Notes under the pieces: model-generated
The model's input: the letters and a program-made list of their open reading frames with translations, nothing else
What the model was told of the DNA's origin: nothing
The model's database searches: none
Made by a program: the position numbers and the translations under genes
In this document: positions 1 through 7,871 of the stretch, one piece after another
Layout: each line of letters begins with the position of its first letter
Numbering within the stretch: position 1 is the first letter of the stretch
Origin: Pedosphaera sp.
GTDB lineage: Bacteria > Verrucomicrobiota > Verrucomicrobiia > Limisphaerales > UBA1096
Length of the DNA stretch: 44,756 nt
Assembly (NCBI GenBank): GCA_022451065.1
Contig: JAKUOU010000017.1
Location: 13,946-58,701 of the forward strand
Direction of reading: 5' to 3'

Positions 1-131
1 CCGGTGCTCACGCTGGGCGCAGACCAGTCGGCGGGTAGTTCGTTGGCAAAATTCAGGGCCGTCCGGTTGGTGTAGGTGGCGCAACCGGCGAGCAGGAGGA
101 CTGCCGCGGTGGTGAGAAGTGTACGGTGCAT
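1..131 (-). CDS. lipoprotein N-terminus, possibly an efflux outer-membrane factor (partial)
   Basis: Only the first 43 codons are in the window; the gene runs off the left edge. The ATG at 131 starts a short signal peptide (MHRTLLTTAAVLLLAGC) with a clear lipobox LAGC, so Cys17 would be lipidated and the protein anchored in an envelope membrane. It starts one base after the TetR stop codon, so the two genes are almost certainly co-transcribed. A TetR regulator followed by a lipoprotein whose mature N-terminus holds a LPADW-like stretch suits the outer-membrane factor (NodT/TolC type) of an RND or ABC efflux system, but this rests on context and a few residues. The lipoprotein call is firm; the efflux role is a guess. 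Confidence 0.6.
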   Translation of the reverse strand, partial: MHRTLLTTAAVLLLAGCATYTNRTALNFANELPADWSAPSVST

Positions 132-132
132 G

Positions 133-810
133 CTACTTCTTTTTGGGCGCTCGCTTTGCCCGGGCTTTTTTCGGAGGCGGACTGACCTTGGCACGGAAGC
201 CAGCGGCGGTGAAATCAATCAACCGTCGCACTGTTGTTTCATAGTCGGACATGCCAGCGTCCGTGCCGGTGAAGCGGACCAGCAGGTCTGCGTTGCAGAG
301 TGTGTGCGCCATCGAGCCAGCCATGAAGTGAGAGCGCCAGTCGGTCTCTTCCTTGGCTAGACCCGGCAGCGCGGTTTCGAACGCAGCACTGAACTGAATG
401 ATCACCTCGGCCAACTCACCCATCATGAACTTCTGCAATCCCTCATTGCGCTCACCTATCACGCGACCTACTAGCCGTGCAAAAGTGGGGCCGGCTTTGG
501 GATCGGCCTGCACGCGGAACAACGGGCGAAACAGGCACTCGAGCACGTTCTCCAGTTTGACCGGTCGCCTGCCGGCATTTGCCCGAGCCTCCGCCAACTT
601 GGCCAGGCGCTCCTCGTTGATGGGGCGGAGCCGCCGGGCGATGACCGCATAAATCAGCGCCTGCTTGGAGCCATAGTGGTAATGCACGGCCGCGAGGTTG
701 ACTTTGGCCGAGGCGATGATGTTACGCAGCGACACGGCATCGAACCCCTTCTGGGCGAAAAGCCGCTCGGCGGTGTCAAGGATCCTTGTCTTGGTATCAG
801 TTTTTGCCAT
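133..810 (-). CDS. TetR/AcrR family transcriptional regulator
   Basis: A DNA-binding repressor of 225 residues. The N-terminal helix-turn-helix is classic TetR: TRILDTAERLFAQKGFDAVSLRNI (residues about 8-32) followed by the recognition helix region and VHYHYGSKQALIYAV (about 42-56). The C-terminal ligand-binding part is roughly residues 80-205, and the end is a very basic tail (KKARAKRAPKKK) that could add non-specific DNA binding. The ATG at 810 lies 3 bases from a perfect inverted repeat (814-833), the probable operator, so self-repression is likely. A lipoprotein gene follows after one base. The length and aromatic pattern recall the CecR/YbiH group, but the ligand cannot be told from sequence. 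Family assignment is secure. Confidence 0.95.
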   Translation of the reverse strand: MAKTDTKTRILDTAERLFAQKGFDAVSLRNIIASAKVNLAAVHYHYGSKQALIYAVIARRLRPINEERLAKLAEARANAGRRPVKLENVLECLFRPLFRVQADPKAGPTFARLVGRVIGERNEGLQKFMMGELAEVIIQFSAAFETALPGLAKEETDWRSHFMAGSMAHTLCNADLLVRFTGTDAGMSDYETTVRRLIDFTAAGFRAKVSPPPKKARAKRAPKKK

Positions 811-813
811 TTA

Positions 814-833
814 ATTCAAACGAATGTTTGAAT
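814..833. promoter_or_regulatory. TetR-type operator (perfect inverted repeat)
   Basis: ATTCAAAC-GAAT-GTTTGAAT is a perfect 8-4-8 inverted repeat ending 3 bases upstream of the TetR start codon and lying in the intergenic space shared with the divergent DUF1080 gene. TetR repressors typically bind such palindromes and repress themselves and a divergent or downstream gene. Seen: symmetry and position. Inferred: binding by the adjacent regulator. Confidence 0.75.
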
Positions 834-984
834 CAGGCGTTTGTTTTTAACTGATACTGTCCAGGCCGTCAACCCTGTTTTTTGGGAGAGGAGTGCGCCT
901 CCCAATTCCGCCGTTGGCCGGCTGCCATTTGAGCGGGGGATTCCGCTTGGCCAGGCGCTTGGCTGGGGGCACTCTTCACTCATC

Positions 985-2139
985 ATGTGTTTCCACAAAA
1001 AGAGGAGCGTTTGTCTTGTTGCCGCTGTTTTGTTGTCGGCTGTGTCTGTTTTTTCCGAGCAAGAAGGGTTTCGCCCTATGTTCAATGGCAAAGATCTCGG
1101 GGGCTGGGTGCCGGTGAACACCGCGCCTTCAACTTGGTCGGTACGGGATGGTATGATCATTTGCTCCGGTGTACCAATTGGCGAGTTGCGCACGGTGCGG
1201 ATGTACCAAAACTTCATTATGGAGGTGGAGTGGCGGCACATGAAACCAAGGGGCAACGCCGGGATTTTTGTCTGGGCGGACGATATCACGGCGCGCGGGC
1301 AGCCGTTTCATCGTGGCGTTGAGGTGCAGGTGCTGGAGAATGCCTACGGGAACTCCGGTGGCCACACAGTCCACGGCGACATTTTTCCGATCCATGGCGC
1401 GACGATGACGCCGATCAACGGTCGCGGCGGAAGCCGGGCATTTCCTACGGAGTTTCGGTCTAGGCCCAGCCCGGAGTGGAATCACTACCGGATCGTTTGC
1501 AACGACGGAACCATCTCGCTGGCTGTGAACGGTAAGGTGGTAACGCGCGGCAAGGAGGCCAGCCCGCGCAAGGGCTACATCTGCCTTGAATCGGAGGGTG
1601 GCGTGGTGCATTACCGCAACCTGCGTATCAGGGAATTGCCGGCGACACCGCTTGAGCCAGGGCAGGTAGCCATCGCCAATCGAGGCTATCGATGCCTCTA
1701 TACCGGCGTTGATTTTTCTGGCTGGCTTGCGTCGAAGGGTTGGCATTCACAGAACTGGCAGTTTCGTTTCGATGGTAAATCGGAAGCAGCCGACAAGTCG
1801 CTCCTGACGACCGAGTCGTTCGGTGACTTTGGCTTTATCTTTGATGTTCGCGTATCAGTGGAGACTCAGTCGTGTGCGTTCCAGTTTCGGGGCTCGGAGG
1901 CAGCGGTCATCACGATTGCGCCTTCGTTGTACAAGGACGTCCTAGTTTTGAAAGGGCGCAACTGGAACCGATTTGAGGGCGAGTTGCGCGGCAATCGGCT
2001 CAGCTTGAGCATCAACGGCAAGCCGGTTTTTAAAAACAAACAACTGGGTGATGTGCCGGCCAAGGGGCCGTTGAAAATTGTGCCACAAGGCCCGATCAAC
2101 TTTGCAAACATTTACGTTCGTGACCTAGCCAAGCGCTGA
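985..2139 (+). CDS. secreted protein with two DUF1080 (3-keto-disaccharide hydrolase-like) domains
   Basis: The open frame extends back to a TTG at 841, but the ATG at 985 is chosen because it opens a proper signal peptide (MCFHKKR followed by a hydrophobic stretch to about residue 22). The mature protein holds two concanavalin-like DUF1080 domains. The first runs from FRPMFNGKDLGGW (about 27) to about 212; the second starts near GYRCLYTGVDFSGW and runs to the end. Members of this family are exported jelly-roll proteins that bind or hydrolyse sugars, including 3-keto-glycosides, and are abundant in Verrucomicrobiota and Planctomycetota. In the first domain GNAGIFVWAD and the following GVEVQVLEN match the conserved core; the second is more divergent and may be only structural. 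Divergent from the TetR gene, so perhaps controlled by it. Confidence 0.85.
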   Translation: MCFHKKRSVCLVAAVLLSAVSVFSEQEGFRPMFNGKDLGGWVPVNTAPSTWSVRDGMIICSGVPIGELRTVRMYQNFIMEVEWRHMKPRGNAGIFVWADDITARGQPFHRGVEVQVLENAYGNSGGHTVHGDIFPIHGATMTPINGRGGSRAFPTEFRSRPSPEWNHYRIVCNDGTISLAVNGKVVTRGKEASPRKGYICLESEGGVVHYRNLRIRELPATPLEPGQVAIANRGYRCLYTGVDFSGWLASKGWHSQNWQFRFDGKSEAADKSLLTTESFGDFGFIFDVRVSVETQSCAFQFRGSEAAVITIAPSLYKDVLVLKGRNWNRFEGELRGNRLSLSINGKPVFKNKQLGDVPAKGPLKIVPQGPINFANIYVRDLAKR

Positions 2140-2197
2140 TGTTTTGCCGTGAAAATTTACTACGACTTTTTTTAGATTTCGAATTCAGAAACTATGG

Positions 2198-2872
2198 TCA
2201 GGTTTTATCCTCGAACTCCATCCAGTCTTTGGCGTTTTCCCCGTAGTAAATCTTCAGCTTGTTTCCGTCCACCTCGAAACCCTTGGATGCATGTAGCGAG
2301 TTGAAAAACTTGAAGTCGAGTGAACCCGGCATGCATAACATCTTCGTAGAGAGGAAGCCTTTACCAAATTTCAACCAGTTGCCCTTCACCATCGAGTAGG
2401 AACCGAAATATCGGTTGCAGTCGTTCCGACCAGCCACCTTCTTGTCGCGGGACAATGTCATGGAGTGGGTTCGTCCCTTCTTCGGTTTGATGATTTCATC
2501 AGCTTCGTGTAGGGCTACCAGCTTCCACTCCCGATCGAGTAGTCCATCCAGAAACGGTTCAGATTTTGTGACCACACGATAAAACTGAGTATCCCCCAGT
2601 TGGCTGCGGAGATCCTTGAACTGGGCTGGTTTTCCGTTGCCCGGATACTGGCCCACGATCACCCATTTTTTAAGATCCCGGCTTGCCTGGACCAGGTGGT
2701 AGTCTCCATCGGATGATGGGAACTCCAGTGAAACCGTTGCTGCCTCGAAGGAATCAATGTTCGACGCCTCCTGACCAAGGACCGGGGCGGCAAGCAAGAG
2801 GGCAAGCAGGAATGCTGTCCGGCAGGTTAGATCTGCGAATTGAAATTTCAGAACCACGGGCAAAAGATTCAT
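2198..2872 (-). CDS. exported META (HslJ-like) domain protein
   Basis: The ATG at 2872 is chosen because it gives a signal-peptide-like start (MNLLPVVLKF then LLALLLAAPVLGQ); a longer TTG start at 2959 is possible. An AGAGGAGG stretch lies directly against the ATG, which is closer than a normal Shine-Dalgarno. The first half of the mature protein (to about residue 110) resembles the short DLKKWV...FYRV module common at the ends of verrucomicrobial secreted proteins. The second half is a META domain: REWKLVAL, then GRNDCNRYFGSY (the conserved N-x-x-G-S-Y type core) and TKMLCMP. META domains occur in HslJ, an outer-membrane stress and novobiocin-resistance protein, and in secreted inhibitors. 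It follows the DUF1553 gene by about 150 bases, so may have its own promoter. Function unknown. Confidence 0.75.
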   Translation of the reverse strand: MNLLPVVLKFQFADLTCRTAFLLALLLAAPVLGQEASNIDSFEAATVSLEFPSSDGDYHLVQASRDLKKWVIVGQYPGNGKPAQFKDLRSQLGDTQFYRVVTKSEPFLDGLLDREWKLVALHEADEIIKPKKGRTHSMTLSRDKKVAGRNDCNRYFGSYSMVKGNWLKFGKGFLSTKMLCMPGSLDFKFFNSLHASKGFEVDGNKLKIYYGENAKDWMEFEDKT

Positions 2873-2917
2873 CCTCCTCTGGTCCAACTTCAAGTCGGAT
2901 TTGATGAGTAGGTCAAA

Positions 2918-2931
2918 AGCTTGGCCAAGCT
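2918..2931. repeat. iterated palindrome, intergenic copy
   Basis: AGCTTGGCCAAGCT, a perfect 14-base palindrome, in the gap between the META gene (start at 2872) and the DUF1553 gene. It is one of about 30 copies of TTGGCCAA in the window (see the family entry). Confidence 0.8.
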
Positions 2932-3020
2932 GCTGTGATTCCACGGGGCTTCCTGTCAATCGGCCGCTAGCGCATTACATGGGAAACTTGTAAAATCTGA
3001 CCTGCTTTTATTGACTTGTT

Positions 3021-5519
3021 TCAGGGCAGGAATAGGAACTCGTTGGCGTTGAATAGGGCTCGGCAAAAGGCTTCCAGTGAATGTTTGGTAACCAGTTTTT
3101 TTGCGTCGGAGAGTTCCTCTCGGGTCGGTTCGCGGCCGAGTGCGAGTTGGCAGGCGCGTGCTAACTGTGCGCGGATGTCGGCGCCCATTTCGTGTCGGAG
3201 TCGCTTGGCCAGAAGGCCGGCCTGTTGCAGCACGAAGGGGCTGTTGAGCAGGCTCAGCGCCTGCAACGGGGTGGTGGAGCGGCTTCTGTTTGGCACGGTC
3301 TGGTTGAAGTCGGGGCAGTCGAACACACCGAATGTGGGTTCTCTTTCTTGTCGCACCTTCATCATATAAAGCATCCGGCGCCAGTCGGTCGTGCCATAGG
3401 CTTCCTTTGGGTGGTAGTGGCGGACATTTTCCGCCTCGACCTTGAAGCCGCTGAAGCCCTGGCCTCCCATCTGCGAATCTAGCGTACCGGCGGCCAGTAG
3501 GATGTTGTCGCGAATGGCTTCGGCCTCGAGCCGGCGTGGCGGGAAACGCCACAGCAACCGGCTGCCGCTGTCAACGTCAAGGGCCTCTTTGCGCGGCTGG
3601 CTTGACTGCTGCCAGGCGCTGGAGGTCAGGATCAGCCGGTGAATTTGTTTGAGCGACCAACCGGACGAAACCAATTCAGAAGCCAGCCAGTCGAGCAGTT
3701 CTGGATGGGTAGGGCGAACGCCGTTCACGCCCAAGTCATTGGGTGTCGCGGCGAGTCCGCTGCCAAAATGGTGCTTCCAGAGCCGGTTGACGATCACGCG
3801 TGGGGTGAGTGGGTTGTCTGGGGTTGTTATCCACTGCGCCAGCTTCAGGCGGCGCTGCTGTTCGGGCGTGCTGGCGACAATGCCAAGTACCCCCCCAAGG
3901 GCTTTGATGCCGTCCGGCCCTACTTCGTCCCGCTTGGCCAACGGGTCGCCCCGGTACAGCACATGGGTCACTCCAGGCTGGCTAAAGGTGCCAGCGTAGA
4001 CCTTGCGATGGGTCATGGCCTGGAGTTTGTCCTGTCGCTGCTGGTCTTCCTCAAGGCGCTTGACCAATTGCGTGGCTCGTATCGACTCCTGACCCTTCAG
4101 GTTGGCCAGCAGAAACTCGAGTTTGTTTTTTGTCTCGTTGCGAGGTGGTGGTCGGTCGGCTGAACTGGCGATGGTCAGCCATTGGCCAGGCTTCATGGCA
4201 ACCTCGAATTCGTATTTTACGGCCAAGCGGTCCTTGTAGCGGCCCTCCCGGTCGCGTGCCCAGGTGATACGGTTGATGGTCACCGGCTTGGCCAACTCGA
4301 TCTGTAGCCAGGCGTCTGTGTTGTTTTTTGCAATCCAGCTTCGTGAGTTTCCATAAACGCCGTCGTTGACGAATTCAAGTTGATGAATTGGGTTGCTGCC
4401 GTCGAGGTACACGCCGGAGGCGGTTGCTTTGGCACCCTTGGCCGCCAGAGCGACATTTTGCGGCGTGTCATTTTCATTTTCGAGCACCGCAAAAATTTCC
4501 AGTTCATCGATGCACGGTTCGGACTGGTTGGCCCGTGCGATATTTAAGCGGACAAACCGGGCTTGTACCGGCTCGAAAACTTCCTCGTTGCCAAGAGCGT
4601 TCACTGGCCGCTTGGAACGCGGAATCCCCGACTCTAGCAGGGCTAGTTCCTTTTTTGCCGAGTCAATTTGGCGTGCCAATGTGGCTAGTTCCCTCACTAG
4701 TGCGGGGTCGCTTTTTTGGTCAATGATTCGTTCCTCGTGGTTAACCCCAGCGAAGATGGCCTGCATTGAGTAGTAGTCGCGCTGGGTTACTGGGTCAAAC
4801 TTGTGATCGTGACATCGGGCGCATCCCACTGTCAGTCCAAGAAACGTGGTGCCGGTGGTGTCGATCATTCCGTCCAGTTCGTTCTGTCGCTGCATCAACG
4901 TGAGGTTGATGTTCTGGCTCTTGACGAGATCGTATGGTCCTGCGACGAGGAAACCGGTGCCAACGCCGCTGCCAAGGGCATCCCCGGCCAGTTGCTCGCG
5001 CACGAACTGGTCGTACGGCAGGTCGTGGTTGAGGGCGTTCACCACCCAGTCACGGTAAGGCCAGGCATTCGGGCGTTCCCGGTTGGTCTCGAAACCGTGT
5101 GTTTCGGCGTAGCGAATGACATCCAGCCAATGTTGCGCCCAGCGTTCGCCGAGCCGCGGATCTTCCAACACCCGGTCGACCAGTCGTTCCCAGGCGTCCG
5201 GCGACGGGTCATTCTCAAATGCCGCAACTTCCTTGGGGGTAGGGTGCATTCCCAGCATGACGAGGTAGAGTCGGCGGATGAGCACCTGTCGCTTGGCCAG
5301 ACGGGATGGAGAAAGGTTCGCCTTTGCGAGCTTGGCGAATACAAATGAATCAATTGCGTTGGCTGGATGCTGCGTCTGGTCAAGAGCGGGAAGGGTCGGC
5401 CTCTGTACGGGCTGCAACGACCAGTGATTGGAACCGTCGTCGTCGCTCTCAGTAGCGGAACTGGTTCCGGGCCATGCTGCGTGCAGGGAGATAAGAGTCA
5501 ATGCAAACCAAATTCTCAT
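3021..5519 (-). CDS. DUF1549/DUF1553 exported protein with CxxCH motif and inserted discoidin-like domain
   Basis: The ATG at 5519 is preferred over the more upstream frame opening because it starts a signal peptide (MRIWFALTLISLHAAWPG). It begins 10 bases after the DUF1501 stop. Order of parts in 832 residues: DUF1549 at about 55-260, with VGCARCHDHKFDP carrying a CxxCH heme-type motif at 233-237; a short helical linker at 270-300; a discoidin (F5/8 type C)-like domain at about 312-440 (VNDGVYGNSRSWIA...); a second helical stretch; and DUF1553 at about 555-810 (NPLTPRVIVNRLWKHHFG; RRLEAEAIRDN; FDCPDFNQTVPNRSRSTTPLQAL). Such proteins are hallmarks of Planctomycetota and Verrucomicrobiota, usually beside DUF1501, as here. 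Their biochemical role is not established. The inserted module matches the repeats of the protein at 7872-10679, suggesting a shared ligand. Confidence 0.9.
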   Translation of the reverse strand: MRIWFALTLISLHAAWPGTSSATESDDDGSNHWSLQPVQRPTLPALDQTQHPANAIDSFVFAKLAKANLSPSRLAKRQVLIRRLYLVMLGMHPTPKEVAAFENDPSPDAWERLVDRVLEDPRLGERWAQHWLDVIRYAETHGFETNRERPNAWPYRDWVVNALNHDLPYDQFVREQLAGDALGSGVGTGFLVAGPYDLVKSQNINLTLMQRQNELDGMIDTTGTTFLGLTVGCARCHDHKFDPVTQRDYYSMQAIFAGVNHEERIIDQKSDPALVRELATLARQIDSAKKELALLESGIPRSKRPVNALGNEEVFEPVQARFVRLNIARANQSEPCIDELEIFAVLENENDTPQNVALAAKGAKATASGVYLDGSNPIHQLEFVNDGVYGNSRSWIAKNNTDAWLQIELAKPVTINRITWARDREGRYKDRLAVKYEFEVAMKPGQWLTIASSADRPPPRNETKNKLEFLLANLKGQESIRATQLVKRLEEDQQRQDKLQAMTHRKVYAGTFSQPGVTHVLYRGDPLAKRDEVGPDGIKALGGVLGIVASTPEQQRRLKLAQWITTPDNPLTPRVIVNRLWKHHFGSGLAATPNDLGVNGVRPTHPELLDWLASELVSSGWSLKQIHRLILTSSAWQQSSQPRKEALDVDSGSRLLWRFPPRRLEAEAIRDNILLAAGTLDSQMGGQGFSGFKVEAENVRHYHPKEAYGTTDWRRMLYMMKVRQEREPTFGVFDCPDFNQTVPNRSRSTTPLQALSLLNSPFVLQQAGLLAKRLRHEMGADIRAQLARACQLALGREPTREELSDAKKLVTKHSLEAFCRALFNANEFLFLP

Positions 5520-5529
5520 CTTTACAAAC

Positions 5530-7023
5530 CTATGCCAACACTTCCTGTATGATGTTGCCCTCCACATCGGTCAGTCGTCGCTCCAGTCCATTGTGGTAAA
5601 AGGTGAGTCGCTCGTGCTCAAGGCCCAGCAGGTGCAGTATCGTTGCATGAAAATCATGCACCGATGCGACATCCTGTACCGCCTTGTAACTGAAATCATC
5701 CGTGGCTCCGTGGGTATGGCCGCGTCTCACACCGGCTCCCGCCATCCAGGCGGTGAAGCCGTCCGGGTTGTGGTCACGCCCGCTCGCTCCTACCTGGAAG
5801 GTCGGCATTCGGCCGAACTCCGTGCACCAGACCACGAGCGTCTGTTCCAGCAGGCCTCGCTGTTTCATATCGGCCAGCAGGGCGGCCACCGGCTGGTCGA
5901 GGACCGGGCCGTGTTTGGAGTACTGCTCCTTCAGTACTTTGTGGCCGTCCCAGTTGCTCACCCCCTCGCCGCCGGTTTGGTAGGCACCGTTGAAGAGTTG
6001 CACAAACCGTACGCCCTGCTCGACCAGCCGTCGCGCCAGAATGCAGTTTCGGGCAAATGTGGCCTTGAGTTGGTTTTGTGTGTCGTCCGCGCCGTAAGCC
6101 CGCAGAACGTGCGATGGCTCGGAGTAAATGTCGCTCACCTCCGGTACGCTCAACTGCATGCGCGCCGCCAGTTCGTGGCTGGCGATGCGGGCCGCCAGCT
6201 CCGATTCCCCTGGGTAACGCTGAAGGTGGCGCTTATTCATCCGCTGGAGAAAGCCGCGCGTCGCCTCATCGGTGCTTGGGGAAATATTTTTCGGGCGAGC
6301 AAGGTTGTTGATCGGCTTGGCGGCGTTGAAGGCTGTTCCCTGGAACGCCGCAGGCAAAAAACCGGCTCCCCAGCAATTGACGCTCGACTGTGGTGTGCCG
6401 CGCGGATCGGGGATGGCGACATAGGCCGGCAAATTGTCGTTCTCGCTGCCAAGCGCATAACTTGTCCACGCTCCCACGCTTGGGAACCCCTCCAATGTGT
6501 TCCCGGTGCACATGTAGTTTTCGCCCGGGCCGTGCGTGTTCGTCTTGCCGGTGAGCGAGTGGATGAAGCACAACTCGTCCGCCATTTGCCCGATCTGGGG
6601 AACGAGATCGGAGATATATTTGCCGCTTTGCCCGTACTGCCTGAATTTCCATGGACTCTGGTTCAGGCTTCCTTGTTTGCCCTGGAAGGTGACGAGGCTG
6701 TCGGCACCTGGCAGGGGCTGGCCGTGGCGCCGGATGAGTTCCGGCTTGTAGTCGAAGGTGTCAATCTGGCTGCACGCCCCGGAGCAGAAAATCACCAGTA
6801 CCTGCTGGGCCTTGGGCTGGTTGTGTGTGTGCCGGGCTGCATAAGGTCTGGCCGGCACGATGTCCGGTCGAATCGGGGGCTTGGCCGCCTTTGCACCGAG
6901 CAGTTGGCTAAGTGCAATCCCCCCCAGCCCCATGCCTGAGTTTATCAAAAACTGTCGCCGGCCAAGCAGCGGTTGCATATGACTGGATGACTCGTGTTTC
7001 AACACTGCTCGTCTCCCTAACAT
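5530..7023 (-). CDS. DUF1501 (sulfatase/phosphatase-fold) protein with Tat signal
   Basis: 497 residues from the ATG at 7023, which lies 2 bases after the upstream stop; an internal ATG at 6978 ([11 protein letters not shown]) is a possible alternative. [18 protein letters not shown] is a twin-arginine signal, so it is probably exported folded. The body is a DUF1501 domain, a relative of the alkaline phosphatase/sulfatase fold: [20 protein letters not shown] near the start, [20 protein letters not shown] in the middle, and WCTEFGRMP and [21 protein letters not shown] near the end. The His/Asp residues in these blocks could bind metal. It is the standard partner of DUF1549/DUF1553 proteins, encoded next. 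The substrate is unknown; sulfated or phosphorylated glycans are only a family-level guess. Confidence 0.93.
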   Translation of the reverse strand: MLGRRAVLKHESSSHMQPLLGRRQFLINSGMGLGGIALSQLLGAKAAKPPIRPDIVPARPYAARHTHNQPKAQQVLVIFCSGACSQIDTFDYKPELIRRHGQPLPGADSLVTFQGKQGSLNQSPWKFRQYGQSGKYISDLVPQIGQMADELCFIHSLTGKTNTHGPGENYMCTGNTLEGFPSVGAWTSYALGSENDNLPAYVAIPDPRGTPQSSVNCWGAGFLPAAFQGTAFNAAKPINNLARPKNISPSTDEATRGFLQRMNKRHLQRYPGESELAARIASHELAARMQLSVPEVSDIYSEPSHVLRAYGADDTQNQLKATFARNCILARRLVEQGVRFVQLFNGAYQTGGEGVSNWDGHKVLKEQYSKHGPVLDQPVAALLADMKQRGLLEQTLVVWCTEFGRMPTFQVGASGRDHNPDGFTAWMAGAGVRRGHTHGATDDFSYKAVQDVASVHDFHATILHLLGLEHERLTFYHNGLERRLTDVEGNIIQEVLA

Positions 7024-7025
7024 GA

Positions 7026-7862
7026 TTAACGCCGTTTGGCAACTGATGCCTTGCTCGACATGTAAACCATGTCCTGGTTGTGGGCCGATGGAACGACCAA
7101 TGGAATGGACTTGTTTTTTACGGGTGGTGTTGTGCGTTCATCGAGCCATTTGTGAGGTTCCACGTGACCGTCAGCAAAGGAAATCGTGCCTGCCCCATTG
7201 TGGTTGCTGGCGGGATAATCAATGATGTAGATGCGCGTGGGTGCAACACCATCATTCATCGCCACGGCTAGATCACCAAAGTTGATGCTGTCGGGGTGTT
7301 CGTTAATGAAGTTATAGGCGTTGGAGTGCCCCATGACGTTGATGTCGGATAATTTCCGGAAGACATGATACCGTCGCTTGGTGATGAAACTTAGCCAGTC
7401 ATCCCGGGAATTCATCGCCTGACTAAGCGACACACTTCGTACCCTAGGCATAATTTTTCCACGGGTTTTCACCGTGCTTTTATCTGCTGGGCAACGGTAG
7501 ATACCAGGCGACTGGGTGTAAGGCGCAAGCTTTGCATACTTCGGATCCATCAAGCCCTCGAGATTTGTGTTGTGTGGGTTGCCTGGATTATAGTCGATGA
7601 TGCCGCGCACCCATCCGCTGCCATTTGACGTCAGGTCATTCCACACGAGGTTGTCATCAAAATCCCCGGCGTAAAGCAGCCAGGCCAGGTCAAGTTGCTT
7701 GAGGTTGGATAGGCAGACCGCGTGTTGCCCCTTGCTTTTTGCCCTTGCCAAAGCCGGCAAAAGCAATCCAGCAAGAATCGCAATGATCGCGATGACCACA
7801 AGCAACTCAATAAGCGTAAACGCCCGTGTTATTTTCCGCCTGCCCATGCCGTTTACTATCAT
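7026..7862 (-). CDS. pseudopilin-like protein (prepilin N-methylation motif, FADGH C-terminal motif)
   Basis: 278 residues. The N-terminus has a short basic leader and the type IV prepilin cleavage/methylation motif [20 protein letters not shown] (about 15-34), so it should be processed by a prepilin peptidase and held in the inner membrane or in a pseudopilus. The C-terminal part contains [20 protein letters not shown], the H-x9-DG type signature of the DUF1559-like proteins that are greatly expanded in Planctomycetota and Verrucomicrobiota. It starts 9 bases after the discoidin-repeat gene and stops 2 bases before DUF1501, so it is embedded in that operon. The function of this large family is unclear; it may be a minor pseudopilin for surface display or secretion. 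ATG at 7862 was used; MGRRK five codons later also fits. Confidence 0.9.
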   Translation of the reverse strand: MIVNGMGRRKITRAFTLIELLVVIAIIAILAGLLLPALARAKSKGQHAVCLSNLKQLDLAWLLYAGDFDDNLVWNDLTSNGSGWVRGIIDYNPGNPHNTNLEGLMDPKYAKLAPYTQSPGIYRCPADKSTVKTRGKIMPRVRSVSLSQAMNSRDDWLSFITKRRYHVFRKLSDINVMGHSNAYNFINEHPDSINFGDLAVAMNDGVAPTRIYIIDYPASNHNGAGTISFADGHVEPHKWLDERTTPPVKNKSIPLVVPSAHNQDMVYMSSKASVAKRR

Positions 7863-7871
7863 CCTGAGAGG

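Noticed and set aside
5428-6939. Long plus-strand frame opposite DUF1501
   Set aside because: It is the antisense shadow of a clearly recognised gene; its product has no family features.
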